In this document: positions 14,401 through 26,207 of the stretch, piece after piece | Layout: every line of letters starts with the position of its first letter | Numbering within the stretch: position 1 is the first letter of the stretch | Source of the DNA: Bostrychus sinensis | Taxonomy: Eukaryota; Chordata; Actinopteri; Gobiiformes; Eleotridae | Assembly: GCA_020698575.1 (NCBI GenBank) | Contig: CM036240.1 | Location: 29,946,211-30,010,210, forward strand | Length of the DNA stretch: 64,000 nt | Direction: 5' to 3' | The notes under the pieces: model-generated | Seen by the model: only the letters and a program-made list of their open reading frames with translations | What the model was told of the DNA's origin: nothing | The model's database searches: none | Made by a program: the position numbers and the translations under genes

Positions 14401-14995
14401 GTAATTATGGCTGTGTCTTAAATTACAGGGTTTGTTGTTGGTGCATGTCTTGACAGTACACCATCTTGTTTTTTAATTCAACTGTGTATGTATGTATGTG
14501 TGGCACACTTTAGATATGCATGAGCTTCAGGTTCAGGGCAATGACACTATACTACTTTACTACATGAATAACAAGAGTAAACAATAGACAATATAAATAC
14601 ATATAAAACAATAAGAACTATAAAAAATAAAGTGAATTTACTGCCACCAAACTGAAAGTACAAGAGATAAAAAGAGAAATGCAATAGGCTAAAATAGTAA
14701 AAACAATAAACCAAATGGATGGATAGATGTTGAATATTGCAGTGATGATATGACTGCTTCTATCAACAAAGAAAATTATCTTTTGGATTCATATATACAA
14801 AGATCCAATCTCAAATTTTGGCTTGTGACCTCCTCTCCACTTGACGTTATGCTGTATGCAAAAAGGGTCTGTTGTCCCAGGCCTCAGGGTCAGAGGGGCC
14901 CAGAAATGGTCCCTCTTCTTATATTTTCTATATTATAAAGGGCCCATGTGAAGCCTTCTTGCCCCAGGCCCAGCAAGCCCAACAGCGGACCTGAA

Positions 14996-15057
<62 letters not shown>

Positions 15058-16547
15058 TAATAATAACTTAATAATAACATATCTTTGTGTACTGCTTAGA
15101 CAACTTCAGGGGGGGTAATAAGAACAAGCTGAACAGGATTGTCAAAAATGTAGGGAAGATCATTGGTCGAGACCAACAACAACCGCACCTACTTTATGTT
15201 CAGGATGGTTAAATCTATTTCCAGTGACACTGAACATCCTTTGTTTAGTGAATTTAGTCTAATGCCTTCTGGACAATGCTATAGAATGCCTTTAGCAACT
15301 AAGAAAGTCTATAAAGGGTCATTTGTCCCTAATGTGGTTAGTTTACTAAACAAGCACTGGTGATGAATTAAGCAGCACATTTTCAAATGCTTAAATTATG
15401 GTGTTTTTCTGTACCAATTGTCTTTGGTATTTGTATACTGCAACTATGTCTTGTATTTTTTGTATTGTACTGTATTTATTGTACTGTGTGACTGATGGTG
15501 AACCAAAAACAAATTTCCATTAAATGGACAATAAAGTTAAAGTTACAGTTGCTGTGCTGTCAGTGTTCCAGTGCTGTCTCCTGTGGGACAGCAGTGCCCG
15601 ACATCAGGACACAGAGTTGAGCAGCAGATGACAGGACAGAGCTGACATCCTTCTCCACTACATTCTACATATTTGTTCATTTTAGAATGAAACAAGCTAA
15701 ACAAAGCTAATAACAGAGACACAGCATTGATCGTTTGCTTTAATTTGTTTAGGCTTAATTCTTTATGCAAATTAACTGCATGCATATTTAATAAGGCACT
15801 AAGTTTTATGCTTAGATATGCAAGTGATACTTTGAATCCTGATCCTGAAAAGTTGAACAGTTTTTCATAAATTATACTCAATAAAAGTTCAGCTAATGAA
15901 TTAAAATACAGATTATATTCATAATCTTCCTCAAACCCCAGACAAAAAACACACATAAAAATGCACCAGAATACAGGAAATGTGGTCTGTGTGCAAATCA
16001 CACCCTGGGATCGGGTCTATCACTGGACTGAAAACTCTGAAAGTTTAAGTAAAGCTTTCAAATTCTGTTGTATTGTATTTGTTTTGTATGGATAATGTTT
16101 TAAATATAAAGCAGGTATGGTGATATGTATTTTGTTGTAGGGTGGGTAGTTTAGATTAGCAATAAAAGGAATTGTGTGCTACTTCAGCTTTGAGGCTAGC
16201 CTAAATGTAAAATGCAGCCCTATAACGAATATGCTTTTATATAGGAATGTTTACCATATACATAACACACCACTACTGTTCAAAGCAGCTACAACAACTT
16301 TTTTTCAAATCCCACCGTCAATAAGGAAACACCAATTTTCAACATCAAGTCTAAAAAGACCTAAAAGACTAAGGCCACTAGTGACTACCCACGCTCTCAC
16401 CTTGCCCTCCAGCCGGGCGTCCCCTCCCAGAGCGACCCGGACGTTTCGTGGCGGCAAGACAAAGGCTGGAGGCTGGCCGCCATGGGAACCGCTGCCCATC
16501 ACCGTGGAGACCGCAGAGGAGGCTGAGGCCAGGCGCATGTCACTCAT
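1274..16547 (-). CDS. mylk: myosin light chain kinase, long form (N-terminal Ig1-Ig2 and linker); rest beyond position 1
   Basis: Smooth-muscle/non-muscle MLCK phosphorylates the myosin regulatory light chain; the long form has extra N-terminal Ig domains. Joined exons give MSDMRLASASSAVSTV, QPPAFVLPPRNVRVALGGDA and LEGKVHGHPEPQVTWYKEG (Ig1). RPSIWGESPPRFITKPGRV and GRPQPRVTWLR (Ig2) follow, then ERAGLHFLEIKEACPEDGG and ASTELNIQG, and a Ser/Pro/Thr-rich linker. Human MYLK reads APAFILPPRNL, GYPEPQVTW, RPSIWGECPPKF and GRPQPQVTW at the same places, so the identity is secure. The actin-binding motifs, later Ig/Fn3 domains, kinase and calmodulin site are not in the window. The gene is transcribed away from, and downstream of, titin on the same strand. 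Confidence 0.93.
1549..1570 (-). CDS. mylk: mylk 22-nt microexon
   Basis: Between acceptor tttttctcacag and donor GTAAGT lie 22 nt. Joined to its neighbours this gives Q-G/A-SSDEPS-K/TEQK in an unbroken frame: phase 1 in, phase 2 out, 24 nt with the split codons. It extends the linker after Ig2 by eight residues. Confidence 0.72.
1677..1842 (-). CDS. mylk: mylk exon, second half of Ig2
   Basis: GEAELQAGGRVSIYERAGLH, FLEIKEACPEDGGSYTCVVS and NSAGSATASTELNIQ follow the previous exon in frame, joining at R|GEAEL. Acceptor gttcatcag, donor GTGAGA, ending in phase 1. Length is 166 nt. Confidence 0.9.
1843..3137. other. mylk intron within Ig2, no gene seen
   Basis: AT-rich sequence with a short ATT/ATTT microsatellite near 2,391-2,424. 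No coding signal. Confidence 0.55.
3138..3303 (-). CDS. mylk: mylk exon, first half of Ig2 (5' edge uncertain)
   Basis: NRPSIWGESPPRFITKPGRV, FAKLGQTVKFSAKTTG and RPQPRVTWLR end at donor GTGAGA in phase 0. Two acceptors are possible. A cut at 3,303 (gattccag) needs phase 2 from upstream. A cut at 3,289 (ctccacag) fits the phase-1 end of the Ig1 exon directly, giving E-VPAGENRPS. A linker exon in the 9.4-kb intron, as the longer human linker might suggest, cannot be excluded. The expected B-strand Cys is Ala here (FSAKTTG; human FSCKITG). Confidence 0.82.
3621..3634 (-). promoter_or_regulatory. CTCF-like motif in mylk intron (minus orientation)
   Basis: GTGCCACCTGGTGG is a 14 of 14 match to the reverse complement of the core CTCF consensus. 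Motif match only. Confidence 0.35.
3769..4201 (-). mobile_element. Degraded hAT-like MITE
   Basis: Starts with GGTGGTCCCCAACCTTTTTT and ends ACCCCTGGTTGGGAAACACT-G, which are near-inverted ends related to those of the intact copy at 18,986-19,536. The left end is eroded and I see no target duplication. Confidence 0.6.
4205..5000. mobile_element. Long fold-back element (about 0.8 kb, arms about 300 bp)
   Basis: Segments of 4,210-4,515 reappear reversed in 4,630-4,980. Examples are GTCAAAGATTACCAACAACA against 4,631 onward, AATTATTTTCAGAATTT (about 4,390) against about 4,800, and AAGTGACAAAAGT (about 4,267) against about 4,920. A central loop of about 115 bp and a T-run/A-run hairpin near 4,733-4,775 complete it. 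No protein. Confidence 0.65.
6483..6650. repeat. Degenerate tandem of AGACCTAAACCAGAGCTA-like units
   Basis: Repeated CTAAACCAGA and AGAGCTACAG words over about 165 bp; same family as 29,960-30,350. Confidence 0.5.
7690..7795 (+). mobile_element. LINE 3' end (Rex-like tail)
   Basis: Ends GCAAATGGCAATAAATTCTA-TTCTATG, the pattern of fish non-LTR elements ending in ATTCTATTCT. Only the tail is present. Confidence 0.5.
8098..8858 (+). mobile_element. Non-LTR retrotransposon fragment, C-terminal RT region (CR1/L2/Rex-like)
   Basis: Plus-strand frames read YKYLGFWLDDK, QATFLSVLDYGEIIYMQAS, TVYHSALCFITGD, REQHCILFIYKALVGRLPEY and KKAFCFYAPHKWNDLQ, a C-terminal region typical of fish LINEs. A frameshift near 8,536 breaks it. 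The tail (GTGAAGACAGGGCACCC, GACCTCCCTGTATAAATAAA) ends in an AAATA-type repeat at about 8,862. It is a dead, 5'-truncated copy; the exact clade is uncertain. Confidence 0.8.
8869..9690 (+). repeat. Dispersed fish repeat interrupted by a later insertion (about 8,996-9,440)
   Basis: The left half is GGATTTATATAGCACCTTTC ... TGTAGCCACAGTTGCCCTGG. The right half is AAGCGTGGCTGCCAATCTG ... TGTCTTGCCCAAGGACACAA ... CTACCAACTGAGTTAG. The two belong to one common repeat split by about 445 bp, flanked on each side by CACTG, whose inner ends (GGGGCCC, GGCGTAACTTG read in reverse) recall the element near 27,295. Confidence 0.65.
10504..11825. mobile_element. hAT-like MITE enlarged by nested insertions
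   Basis: The left end CAGTGGTTCTCAAACTGTGG and right end GGTTGAGAATCACTT resemble hAT-type terminal repeats. Inside lies a tRNA-like or SINE-like repeat (about 10,690-11,590) whose right part ends in reversed copies of the 8,869 family (AGAAGTAGCTCACCACCAC). That repeat is split in turn by the MITE at 10,754-11,384. Confidence 0.5.
10754..11384. mobile_element. TA-flanked MITE with GACCTTTTTCAC terminal inverted repeats
   Basis: Ends TA-GACCTTTTTCACA and GTGTGAAAAAGGTC-TA are inverted repeats flanked by TA, as left by Tc1/mariner- or other TA-targeting transposases. No transposase frame inside. Confidence 0.65.
11827..12259. mobile_element. MITE candidate with CCTGGAAA ends
   Basis: CCTGGAAATTCCAGACTCACC at the left and GTGACCAGACTAGATTTTCC-AGG at the right are imperfect inverted ends. 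CGCGGCGCAAAC-like inner sequence, no protein. Confidence 0.45.
12699..12906 (-). CDS. mylk: mylk exon, remainder of Ig1
   Basis: VHGHPEPQVTWYKEGRAVTG, GTFSLVVGGVTAEDLGCYTC and QATNQAGSRQVTVEILLE complete Ig1, with the F-strand Cys in the D-L-G-C-Y-T-C motif. The acceptor tttctgtttcag is strong. The donor GTTATA is weak, and the exon ends in phase 1. Confidence 0.88.
13080..13146. repeat. Hairpin with 17-bp perfect core arms
   Basis: ATATAGCTGGAAATCTT and AAGATTTCCAGCTATAT face each other around a GC-rich loop of roughly 30 bp (GCCGGTTGGCACCCGGCGGG within it). Confidence 0.7.
14996..15058. repeat. (CTA)n microsatellite
   Basis: About 20 uninterrupted ACT/CTA trinucleotides, then TAATAATAA. 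Confidence 0.95.
15105..15545 (+). mobile_element. LINE fragment, C-terminal ORF2 end and 3' tail
   Basis: Plus-strand text includes LNRIVKNVGKIIG (frame near 15,130), then SDTEHPLFSEFSLMPSGQCY-RMPLATKK and YKGSFVPNVVSLLNKHW, a C-terminus common in fish LINEs. The 3' end AATTTCC...GGACAATAAAGTTAAAG-TT fits. Frameshifts and truncation make it a relic. Confidence 0.75.
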
Positions 16548-16551
16548 GGCA
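16401..16551 (-). CDS. mylk: mylk first coding exon: start codon and first part of Ig1
   Basis: The exon begins after acceptor ttttctctgacag with TGCC-ATG; the ATG at 16,545-16,547 is the chosen start. It gives 49 codons, MSDMRLASASSAVSTVMGSG to ALGGDARLEGK, and ends at donor GTGAGA in phase 0. A Met 10 codons further upstream is in frame but lies before the acceptor, so it belongs to the intron. A splice acceptor so close to the ATG implies at least one upstream non-coding exon. Confidence 0.9.
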
Positions 16552-16689
16552 CTGTCAGAGAAAACAGAATATATCAATACGTAAATCTGAAAAGATTACC
16601 AGAGCAGGTTTTTAAAGCACAACTGCAATATAAACTAAACTGTTAAATAAATACTGTAACTGATTATGAACACTGTACAAAACAAATCT

Positions 16690-17180
16690 GTCAAAATCAT
16701 GGAAAAATACCGGCAGCTACAGTTAAAATATGCGGTGACAAAAGAAAACACATTACAGTGTCAGCCATTGCTACCATAACTTTTACAGAAAATTACCCTA
16801 AAATTACCCTAAAACTACCCTAGTTTTCAGTGGAATATCATAAAAAACACAACAAATTAACAGTAATAAGCCTTAAAATAAATGGTGTATTTCTGTTTAT
16901 GGTACAACATGCCTACAGTTACATGCCTACAACACAGTACAATATTAAACAATAATAATAATAATAATAATTTTACTAAATTTAACAGAATTACCAGCAG
17001 CTGCAGTAGCCAGAGTTTCATTGTAAACACTACAGTTACATGTAACAACATTGGAGTACACTGATATTCCAACTGTAAGATTAACAGAAAATTATTGGGA
17101 GCTGCCAGTTGCCAGAATTTCACAGTAGGAATTTACAGTACAAAAAGGACAGTGAAGTAGCTTGTGCAAATTACAGTAAT
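16690..17180. repeat. Degenerate tandem repeat (ACAGAAAATTAC / GCAGCTGCAGT words)
   Basis: Recurring TTACAGAAAATTACC, AATTACCAGCAGCTGCAG and GTTGCCAGAATTTCACAGTA words, a pattern frequent in fish genomes. Confidence 0.5.
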
Positions 17181-18985
17181 CCACTATTTTGTCTACTTTT
17201 GTGTCTTATTGTGTATTCTATTAAAACAAACTGTATTTAAATCTTTTACAAGAGCATAAGAACACACTCATTCATTGTTTAAAAATGTAAACATGAATAC
17301 AAATACACAATATACTACTACAAATACAAATGGATACCAACTCACTTACAAACAGTAAGGTCAATAGGTAAGAAATGTGCCCTAGGGGGCTTGAGGTAAA
17401 CCCAACTACAAAACATTTTGAATTAAATATAAATGGAAATAGTGAAATGTAAAAAAACAAAAACAGTCTGTGTTGTCTGTGTGGCTGACAGGACAGAAAG
17501 AGAGGGAAGTGTGTGGGCAGATCAAAGATGAACAGATGAAAACATCCATGTGAATGTGACGGTCAGTGAACACATCAACATGTGACTCTGCACATGGACA
17601 GCCTTATAAGGACCAAACACAGCAATTACTCTTTACTTCCATAAGTATTGCTAATCTTTTACGTGTACAGTATAGAGGGCTTGCAAAAAAAAGCTAGCTG
17701 ACGTACTTTTCCAACTTAGGCTACTAAATTTTGACACCCCCTGCTCAATGAGCCATCATAAAAAAACTGTAAAGAAATATTGACTTTTGTTAAAGACTCT
17801 GAATACGTTTTGTTGTTTGAGGCGCAGTGCTGTTCAAAATGCAGGAGATGCAAGTTCTATGTATTAATATGGTGTATTATGTAATCAAAATATATATACA
17901 AAATATAACATCTGTATTTTAGCGTCACCCTGCTGGTGTTTGAACTAAGGCACTGAAGGCGTCTCTGCAAAAACAGGTGGTGCACAAAATGCCCAGTGCA
18001 CAAAATCCTTAAAACAATTATTCTAGTAAAAGGTGATTCCAATTCAGGCTGATATTCAATTGCTAAAAATATAAAAGTGTTCTTATTCATATTACATAAT
18101 GCACAATATTACTACATTAATATAAAAATGTAGCACCTTTGAATTTTATTTTAAATTTATTACAAAATGCGTGAAATTATAATAAAATTTATTACATAAA
18201 GTAATAAATAGGATTACATTTTCACATAATAATCTCACATAATTATTAATATAGTTTTAACAATCCTCCAGCTGTAACACTTTCTTTTTTCTTTCTTTTT
18301 AAGATCTGTTGCCATCAAATTCAAATTAAGCTACAATGTTAGTTTCTACACCTGAAACCTATGTGAATATTTCAGATTTGCAAACCATTTGATTCTGTAT
18401 TTATTTACATTTTACATAGTTTCACAATTGCTGTTGTACTCAGGCCATCGGAAAGTGACCTAGCACTTCAAATATGTACAGCTTTTACTATCAAATCTAA
18501 ATAAGGAACTGCATAATATTTGTTCTGTTCTGATTGGTGTATTGATGTTATCCTCGTGTGAAAATAAACAGATATGTTTGAGCAGATATTTCCGTTTTAT
18601 CAGTGCCATGTTTTCGCAGCAAACAGAGTCTGTCGCCTTCCCTCTGCCTGGTCATGATGCCAGTATACCTTACATGGACTAAAACACTACAAATCTGTGA
18701 TGTATTTAAATACTTTTCTATCTAACATGGGGCACATAGGGCTTGGCTCACAGCGTGTGGTGGGTTTGATTATTCGCAGACTGGTTACAGAAGCCTGAGT
18801 GGAGTCACTGAGGGCACTGTACAGACAGCAGGGGTACGGGGCTGCAGCATCTGGAGATCACTGTTAGGTTATTAGCAGCCGGATTGCACACAAATACTGG
18901 GATGACCTGGAGCAACATGCAGTATGTCATACAGACACATCACTAGGGCACAGAGAATCAGCAACAGTGAAAGACGTATCTATAG

Positions 18986-19536
18986 CAGTGGTTCTCAACC
19001 TTTTTTGTCTTTTATATCCCCTGGGTTTTTTTCATATGATGATTACCACCTTACTCATAAATTCTCCAAAAAAAAAAGAAAAAAAAAAGTCATATCAAAC
19101 ATCTGTGTTTTTTAGTAAAAAGACTTTTTATACTATGTTACTGTAAAAACTAGGGCTGAACGATTTTGAAAGAATATCTAATTGTGATTTTAATAATAAA
19201 ATTAATAATCTCCCTGCCTTTAAAATAAAAAATAGAAAATGAACAAATTAAATTTACTAATTTTACTATATATTTTATGTTCAAAATAAACCTGAAAACA
19301 TAAAATAATCTTAAACACACAAAAAAATGTGAACTTAAAAAAATAATAATGTAAAATAATATTAAGATAATCTTTAATTGTGTCATCCCAGTCAATGTGA
19401 CGCCTGAGCTTCTCTTCATAGGTTTCAATAGTTCATTATGGAAAGATGGCAAATATTTTCTTCATAATTCCAAGCACCCCCTGCAAAGTGCCCGCGTACC
19501 ACTATGGGTCCCCATACCCCTGGTTGGGAAACACTG
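18986..19536. mobile_element. hAT MITE with perfect 8-bp target-site duplication
   Basis: Ends CAGTGGTTCTCAACC and GGTTGGGAAACACTG are inverted terminal repeats. ATCTATAG is duplicated at 18,978-18,985 and 19,537-19,544. An 8-bp duplication with CAGTG ends is diagnostic of hAT-family transposition. At 551 bp with no transposase it is non-autonomous. Confidence 0.9.
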
Positions 19537-20962
19537 ATCTATAGAATGGGATGCTTGTCCATGTGTCTGAGGAGAGGGAAGTCTGAGCATCTCTGCTTAG
19601 ACTGCTGTTAAAATGTACACTGTCACTGTCAGCAAAAACAGAGCCTCCATGTCATGTGCCAGTTCAACAGACAATGCTAAATATTGCTAAAAATAAAATA
19701 TTGATAATAACACAATTACTGACAGCACAAATTAAGTCATTAGGTCAACGCTAATAAGAAGGGGGCTTGTCCTTTACATACAGGCTAATGCTTTGTGAAT
19801 GAAACAAAGTACAAAAATTGAGTTGAAACTACTACATTCACCTGTTCCCACACAGACAGATAACAGTGGCCTGTTACCGCGGCGACGGCAGATACCAGAG
19901 CACTGACACACTCCTGACTCTGATGTGAAAGTCAGCACTTCATTTGTTATTCACTGACAGCCTTGTGCTCCTGACCTCAGCCAACAGAGAAACTCATGTT
20001 TGTCAGTACAGCTCACCTACAGCAGGAGGTCATCAGTAACAACTCACATTTCCACTTTGCATTAAAACTGAGATATTTCTCCAAAAATGTGTACAATTAT
20101 TAAGTGTTTATTTATTTATTTCAAATTAAGTCATTTTGGTGCTGCATAGTAGGAATTTGATTCATTCATGTTTTTAATTTTGGACAATGTCAACAATAGT
20201 TAAATCATAAAATCAAATTTAGCAGAAATAGCATCCTCCAACCGCTCCACTGTTTCCTGTGTTGTGGCTAATGCTGCTGCTAGTGCCCAGAGCAGCTTAA
20301 ATACCTACTGTGGAATAATCACAAAGCCAGGAGTCCCTTTATTTTGTGTTTTTAATTTTGGATGATCCCAAAAATAGCCAAATCACGCCTTCATCATGCC
20401 TTAATATAGATGTGGCAGCAGTTTGGCCAAAACAAACAGCATAGTGCGACATGCAGCATCAGCGGTAACTTATGTACTTTGTTTCTGTATGCTAACTAGC
20501 CACATGCTCTCGTGTTAGGTCTTTTCATAGTAAGAGTAATACATTTTGCTGCTGCCTTACTGCTTTTTGTACAGACATTTACAATATATAGCCAAAATAA
20601 AAATATATATCTGTGCAATAACCTCATTTAAAACAGTAAACCTACAATTAAATAGTGTTTTTATGTCAGCCAACAAGAAAAAAAAATGTAAATTGGCTGA
20701 GAATTGGGTAAAATATTTAGATTTTATTTCTTAACCATATCGCTCAGCCCTAGTGCTGCATAAATATAATGGTTGTTACTAATTAAACAATTCATTTGGA
20801 CAAGAGGCAAGCCAAATTTAAGCGTATATTAAGGACAATGTTAAGTGTTGAAAAATACACAATGACCTGTACAAGATTACAGGTATTTGTAATTAGTTAT
20901 CTTATTAATCTATGTTTTGCAGACGTTTATGTGCAATTACTTTGCACATCATCTTTTAAACA

Positions 20963-21434
20963 AGGGGTGTAACAATATACTTTTTGCAATGACATGATAC
21001 ATAGTGATTAGAATTGTTTCAATCCTATTCAAGAACATCAGCTGAGTTAGAATGACATGATTTGATATGACTCAACTTCATATCAACACAACCAAGACTT
21101 TATGCCAAAAATTATAAAAGTATACTCAAATCTAGCATCGCAGCCGGGGTTAATTATGTCAAGCAAACAGAGAGCGAAGCACAGTTGAATAAAGTGTTGA
21201 GTTTTATTTATTAAAAACACAACAATTACATCAAAAAAGATGTATCTGGTTTTATTTTAACATGAAAATTGTGAATATAAATATTTCTGATATTATCATT
21301 TTTTTCTCCATGTATATTAATATATGCTACCATGAAAACAATACGATGCGATACAAGGTAATGCAAACCAATATAGTTGTATCGTAGGACTAAAAATCGA
21401 TACAATGATATAGTAACTGTACCGTTTCACCCCT
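20963..21434. mobile_element. MITE candidate with AGGGGTGTAAC ends
   Basis: AGGGGTGTAACAATATA at the left and GTACCGTTTCACCCCT at the right are inverted. The interior is rich in ATACAATACGAT-like words. No clear target duplication. Confidence 0.6.
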
Positions 21435-22649
21435 AATTATAATATATTCATACTTTAAACTCATTTCCCTGCCAAATCTACTTTTGGTGACTATAACAGT
21501 AATTACACATTACTTACTAAGCTGCAGTCAGTCTACCTAGGCTGTAGTGTCTTAAAATGGTCAATGACTTTTTTTTTTTGTGGTGCTAAGGTAAGGTATT
21601 TGGGATGAATAGTGGGTTAGGAATAGGAATAGATAAAATACAATCTGGTACTCGTGCTTTAAGAGGAAGTCAATGGCCAGACTTATTTCCTTGTTGGTTT
21701 TTAATGTGAACAACTTCAATTAATCGACTTCCTTCTGCTTCAGGAAAGAATTTCATAAACACAGATATCAGAGCACAGCAAGAATGATAATAATGAAAGA
21801 CGTCATTTCTGCACCAACATCAACTTTGTAGGCCCATTCTTTAGCATTTTTAGTACAGTGCTGCAAAATTCTTCTAATTCTTGGTGTCATTTCTCAGACG
21901 TTTCCTTGTGGTTTGGTGTGTGCTTTGGACACTGTTTCTGTCTCAAACTCAGGAAACTAAAAGTGAAAAAAGACAAAAGTATGTAGACAAATAAATTACA
22001 TATAGCCAATCAGACTAGCTTGTGTAAGTGAAGGGAGAAAATGAGCTTAAGTCGTGACATGTTGATTGATGGAGGCAATAGTCTAAATACAAAAATATGG
22101 ATCATTTGGATTCAGATTGGCAGATAAGGCAGAGGAAGCAGCGGATCAAAAGAACTCGGGGGAGAAGCTTCAGGTGTTTAGATGTTTACTTTTGTGGAAA
22201 ATCTCCCAGAATCCTTCAGAGTTCAAAGTCAGGTTGAAGTTGTAATTGGGGCAGATTCCTTGGCGTCAGTCGAGTGTTTCACAAACATCCCTTCACCACA
22301 GCTTCCTATACTACTCGGGCTAACAACACGACACTGGCTCCTTCTTCTTCTGTGGAGGAATATGCCACAGAGAAGCACAGAGCTGCCTTTCTAATGAAGG
22401 GGTAGTCTAATGAAAGTATTGTTATTATGGGGCCATTATGGCTCTGTGCCCCGCCCACGGATGTATAATGATAAGTGATACGGGAACAGGCCGCTCTGAC
22501 AGTTCTATTAGAGGTCACTTGTGGTTAACCGCCATGAAGACAAAAATCCCAGGAGGACTAAAAAGCATAAACCATATGGACTAGAACTCAGCTAAGTGGT
22601 CCTGTACTGTTCTGGTTGTGAGTTTCATGGCCCTTACAAGAGGTGCCAT

Positions 22650-22830
22650 AGGTCAGGAAAGCAGTCCCTAGTGTGAAAGTGATAATGTCTGTCTGTGTGT
22701 GTATGGCTTTGTGTCAGCCCTGCGACTAACTGGCCAGGGCGTACCCCGCCTAGGGCCCGTCATTGCTGGGATAGGCTCCATTACCTTTGACGCCTAACAG
22801 GAATAAGCAGAAGATGAATTAATGAATAAA
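22650..22830. repeat. Common fish dispersed repeat (GCTGGGATAGGCTCCA type)
   Basis: Contains CAGCCCTGCGACTAACTGGC, AGGGCGTACCCCGCCTAGGG and TGCTGGGATAGGCTCCATTA, hallmarks of a very common fish repeat. Class uncertain. Confidence 0.6.
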
Positions 22831-25800
22831 ACAGGCAGCTGAAAATGTCAAAATGACAGCAACCACCCCTCTCTCCTCATCACCTTGCGGTCGACCGATA
22901 TATCGGGCCAAATTTTGCATTTTTTAGAGAATTAGTTTCTTTGATTCTTGCACTTTAAAGATGATTTTTGGTCAGGCACATGTTCAGGCAACCATGTGAC
23001 TGAAGGACCCCAGCTTTGGGACGTCCTGAGAAGCAGCTCAGAGAGTCCCCAGCCATCTTTTAGCAGACTGGACATCTTGCACTGCAGTTTGTTGGAAACA
23101 TCTAAAATTGCTTCATCTTGGCGTGAAAAGGTCAAAATGGCAATAAAAAGATTTAGCTTTCTCTGACATAGAACCTTGCAGAACAAAAGCTCCACTTGCT
23201 CTACCTGCACAGCAAGTTTGCCTTAATAGTTTCTCTGATCATTGTATTTGAGTCTGTCATGGTTGAAACGATTACTATGCACCTGTGAGCTATACTGTTG
23301 ATATAATATGTTAATTTCTCATCATACTACTCATTCACAGCAGTTGTCTTAAATCTTGGACAAATTAATCACTCCCTAAAGATGACAAAATTGCACATTT
23401 GGACACTGTACAACAAGTCCAAAGAAATATGAATGGAATTAAAGGAGAACCAAACTTCTTTTATCTTCATTGTACCTGTATCTTGCACTTTTTTTTTTCC
23501 TTTATTAAAACACTGATTTCATTATAAAATGTGTTCCTATAGGCTTACTGGAGACATTTTGTTTTTGACATTTTGTTTTGTTTTGATTGTTGAAAGTTAA
23601 ATATTTTTTTTAATTGCTTTAACAGGTCACCATTTCCAGCAGAAGCATGAGTGGGTGCTTTGTAACCTGTCGAACAAGTTGGAATAGTTTTATTATTAGT
23701 TTGCTGCACCTAGTTTCTTGGGTTCATCCAAGGGTAGATCAGAGTATTGTTTGATACACTAGAGTATGGTAATAATACTGGCCTTTGTAAACTTAAAATA
23801 TCACTGTTGTAGAACTATCATGGTATTAGCTCACATTTAGCACTGAGAAGACAATTTACGGTAACCACATCTTATTTAGATTAAGCTGGAAATCACAGAA
23901 CACGGGTTTATCTGACCTTCAGTCAGATAAGAACGTTAATCTTTTACCCATCAGATAAATAACAGTGCCTTCAAAAGGAATCCCTGGCCTCACGGGACGT
24001 TATACTCAGGAAACTGCAGAAGTCTACAAAATCACTGCAATACACATCTCTATCAGAGAGATGTACTACATGTGGAATACTGTTGTTGTACCTCTACATT
24101 GTTTTATGTTATATTATGGCTGTTTAAGATGAACAAAACAAATTTCCAAGGTCAAAAGTGGTGCTGTGTGGAGAATCTAATCCATGTAATTACTCTTGAA
24201 GAATGTCAAAAATGGCTATGCTTATACCAAGGTTACTGCTGCATTGAGTTTTGGCTATACTATAGAACAATCAGAAAGAGATAATGGTGGGTAAAAGACC
24301 TAATAACAAAAATTGTATAATGCACCTTGTACTTGTAGATCCATGCAACTTAGTCATGTGATTTGATTTAAGATTTGATTTAACTCTTAACTCCCTCTCA
24401 GCATTTTCTCAAAAAGTTGCCAGCCAGTGCCAGTCTTTTTGGTCATTTTCAACAATATTTGTTGTCCCACAGAAAATGTTGTGCTTTAGTTTTATTTCAA
24501 ATTTAAAAACCAAAAGAAAGAAGAGAGAATCAGCAAAGAAATGAGAGAGTCTGTTCTTATATAAAAAAAAGCATTTTATTCTAAGTTCATTCGTTCTTTT
24601 TGTACCAACAGCTGGTTATACTTTGGACACCTTGGGTTTGAAGAGGAAGACTTCGAGCAAACATTTTATATTTGTGTCTAAAGAATATATTTTACTTCTT
24701 TTTCTTTTTTTTTACTTTTTTAAGTTAACAAATAATGGTTGAAAAATTGTGATTTCAACTATGACTAAATTAATCAAGATTATTTTTTTCTATAATATAA
24801 CGAGCAGCCCTAAATGTAGTGGGAGCTCCATAGAGGAAAATGAGGAAGAAATGAGAAAAGTTAGTGAGATCCAGACATTTGGAAGACCCACTGGCAACTG
24901 CACTGTTCCCTGGTCTACAACTAGATAACGAATAGCAGCAGGGCTACAACAACAACTGGAGCTGTCTAGGTTTTATTCCCAGCCAGATCCAATTTGTGTT
25001 ATATCATTTCCAATTTCCTGTCCATCTACTATCACTATCAAAATAAAGTCAGAAAAACAAACAAAAACGTAACTAATGTACAAGTGTTGGCCTACAGAGA
25101 CAGAAAGAGGTAAAGAGAAGGCAGCCACCTATAGTGTGCTTTATTTCCACTGTGAAATATTGTAACTAAATTGTAACAGTAAAGTACTATTTCAGTATAA
25201 TACCTACAAACAATAGTTAGACAAGAACGTGTCACAGCTTATTTATAAAGATTTTATCACAGTTGTACACATGAGGGTTCCAGTTTAACTTGTCATATTA
25301 ATTTCAGGCAAGTTGTGACAGTTCAAATAAAGATCATAGCCAAATCTGAGGATGGCTTGCACGCTGACTGCAATTGTACACTACAGAGTAATATTACAGT
25401 CATTCAGCCTTACATCACTCATCATTCACCAACACCTTTAGTCTCTCAGTATTTAGTATTTTAAACATTGTGTCTTATTAAATGAAATATTAGCAGTAAA
25501 GCAATAACACCATGTGATGCAGTTGCTGTAGGCTTATGAAAAATGTAGGCACTTTTTACATTTTGAAAACACAGAAATTATTAGTAGCATCACGTCACAC
25601 ACAATGTAATGTGAGTAAGTAAAAATGCATTTTTTCCATACCAACCTGCACATTGCATTTTAAATGTCCATGTTTAAATGACATTATTCAGGTCCTTAAA
25701 AATTGTATGACAACGCACAGGAAAACAGTAATAGGTTTTATCTGTGTGTTTTGAAAAATAAGTGAGGTTACCACCTTAAAGGCACTGGAAGCAGGATGGG

Positions 25801-26055
25801 CTCATACTGGTTTAAAAATGGTACAGCAGTCTAAATCAAAATAATGATCTAAGTTAAATATCTTAAGCTATGCCTCTGAGTAGAGGTAGAAATACCCTAA
25901 AAAGTAGAGAAAATAAAATAAAATTAAAATAACTCAGATTTAATTTGTTCTTTTAATTGTTGGTAGTTTTTACCACTATGATGCACTGATGCCGATATTT
26001 TATACAGGCCTACCTCAGTCTCACCTAAAATGTAAATTTATATCAGTATGGGAAG

Positions 26056-26207
<152 letters not shown>

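Larger units (their letters stand above)
12907..16400. other. mylk intron inside Ig1, repeats only
   Basis: Contains a hairpin (13,080-13,146), a probable MITE ending CATTACACCCCTA near 13,556, a CTA microsatellite and a LINE tail. No exon-like frame between the two halves of Ig1. Confidence 0.55.
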
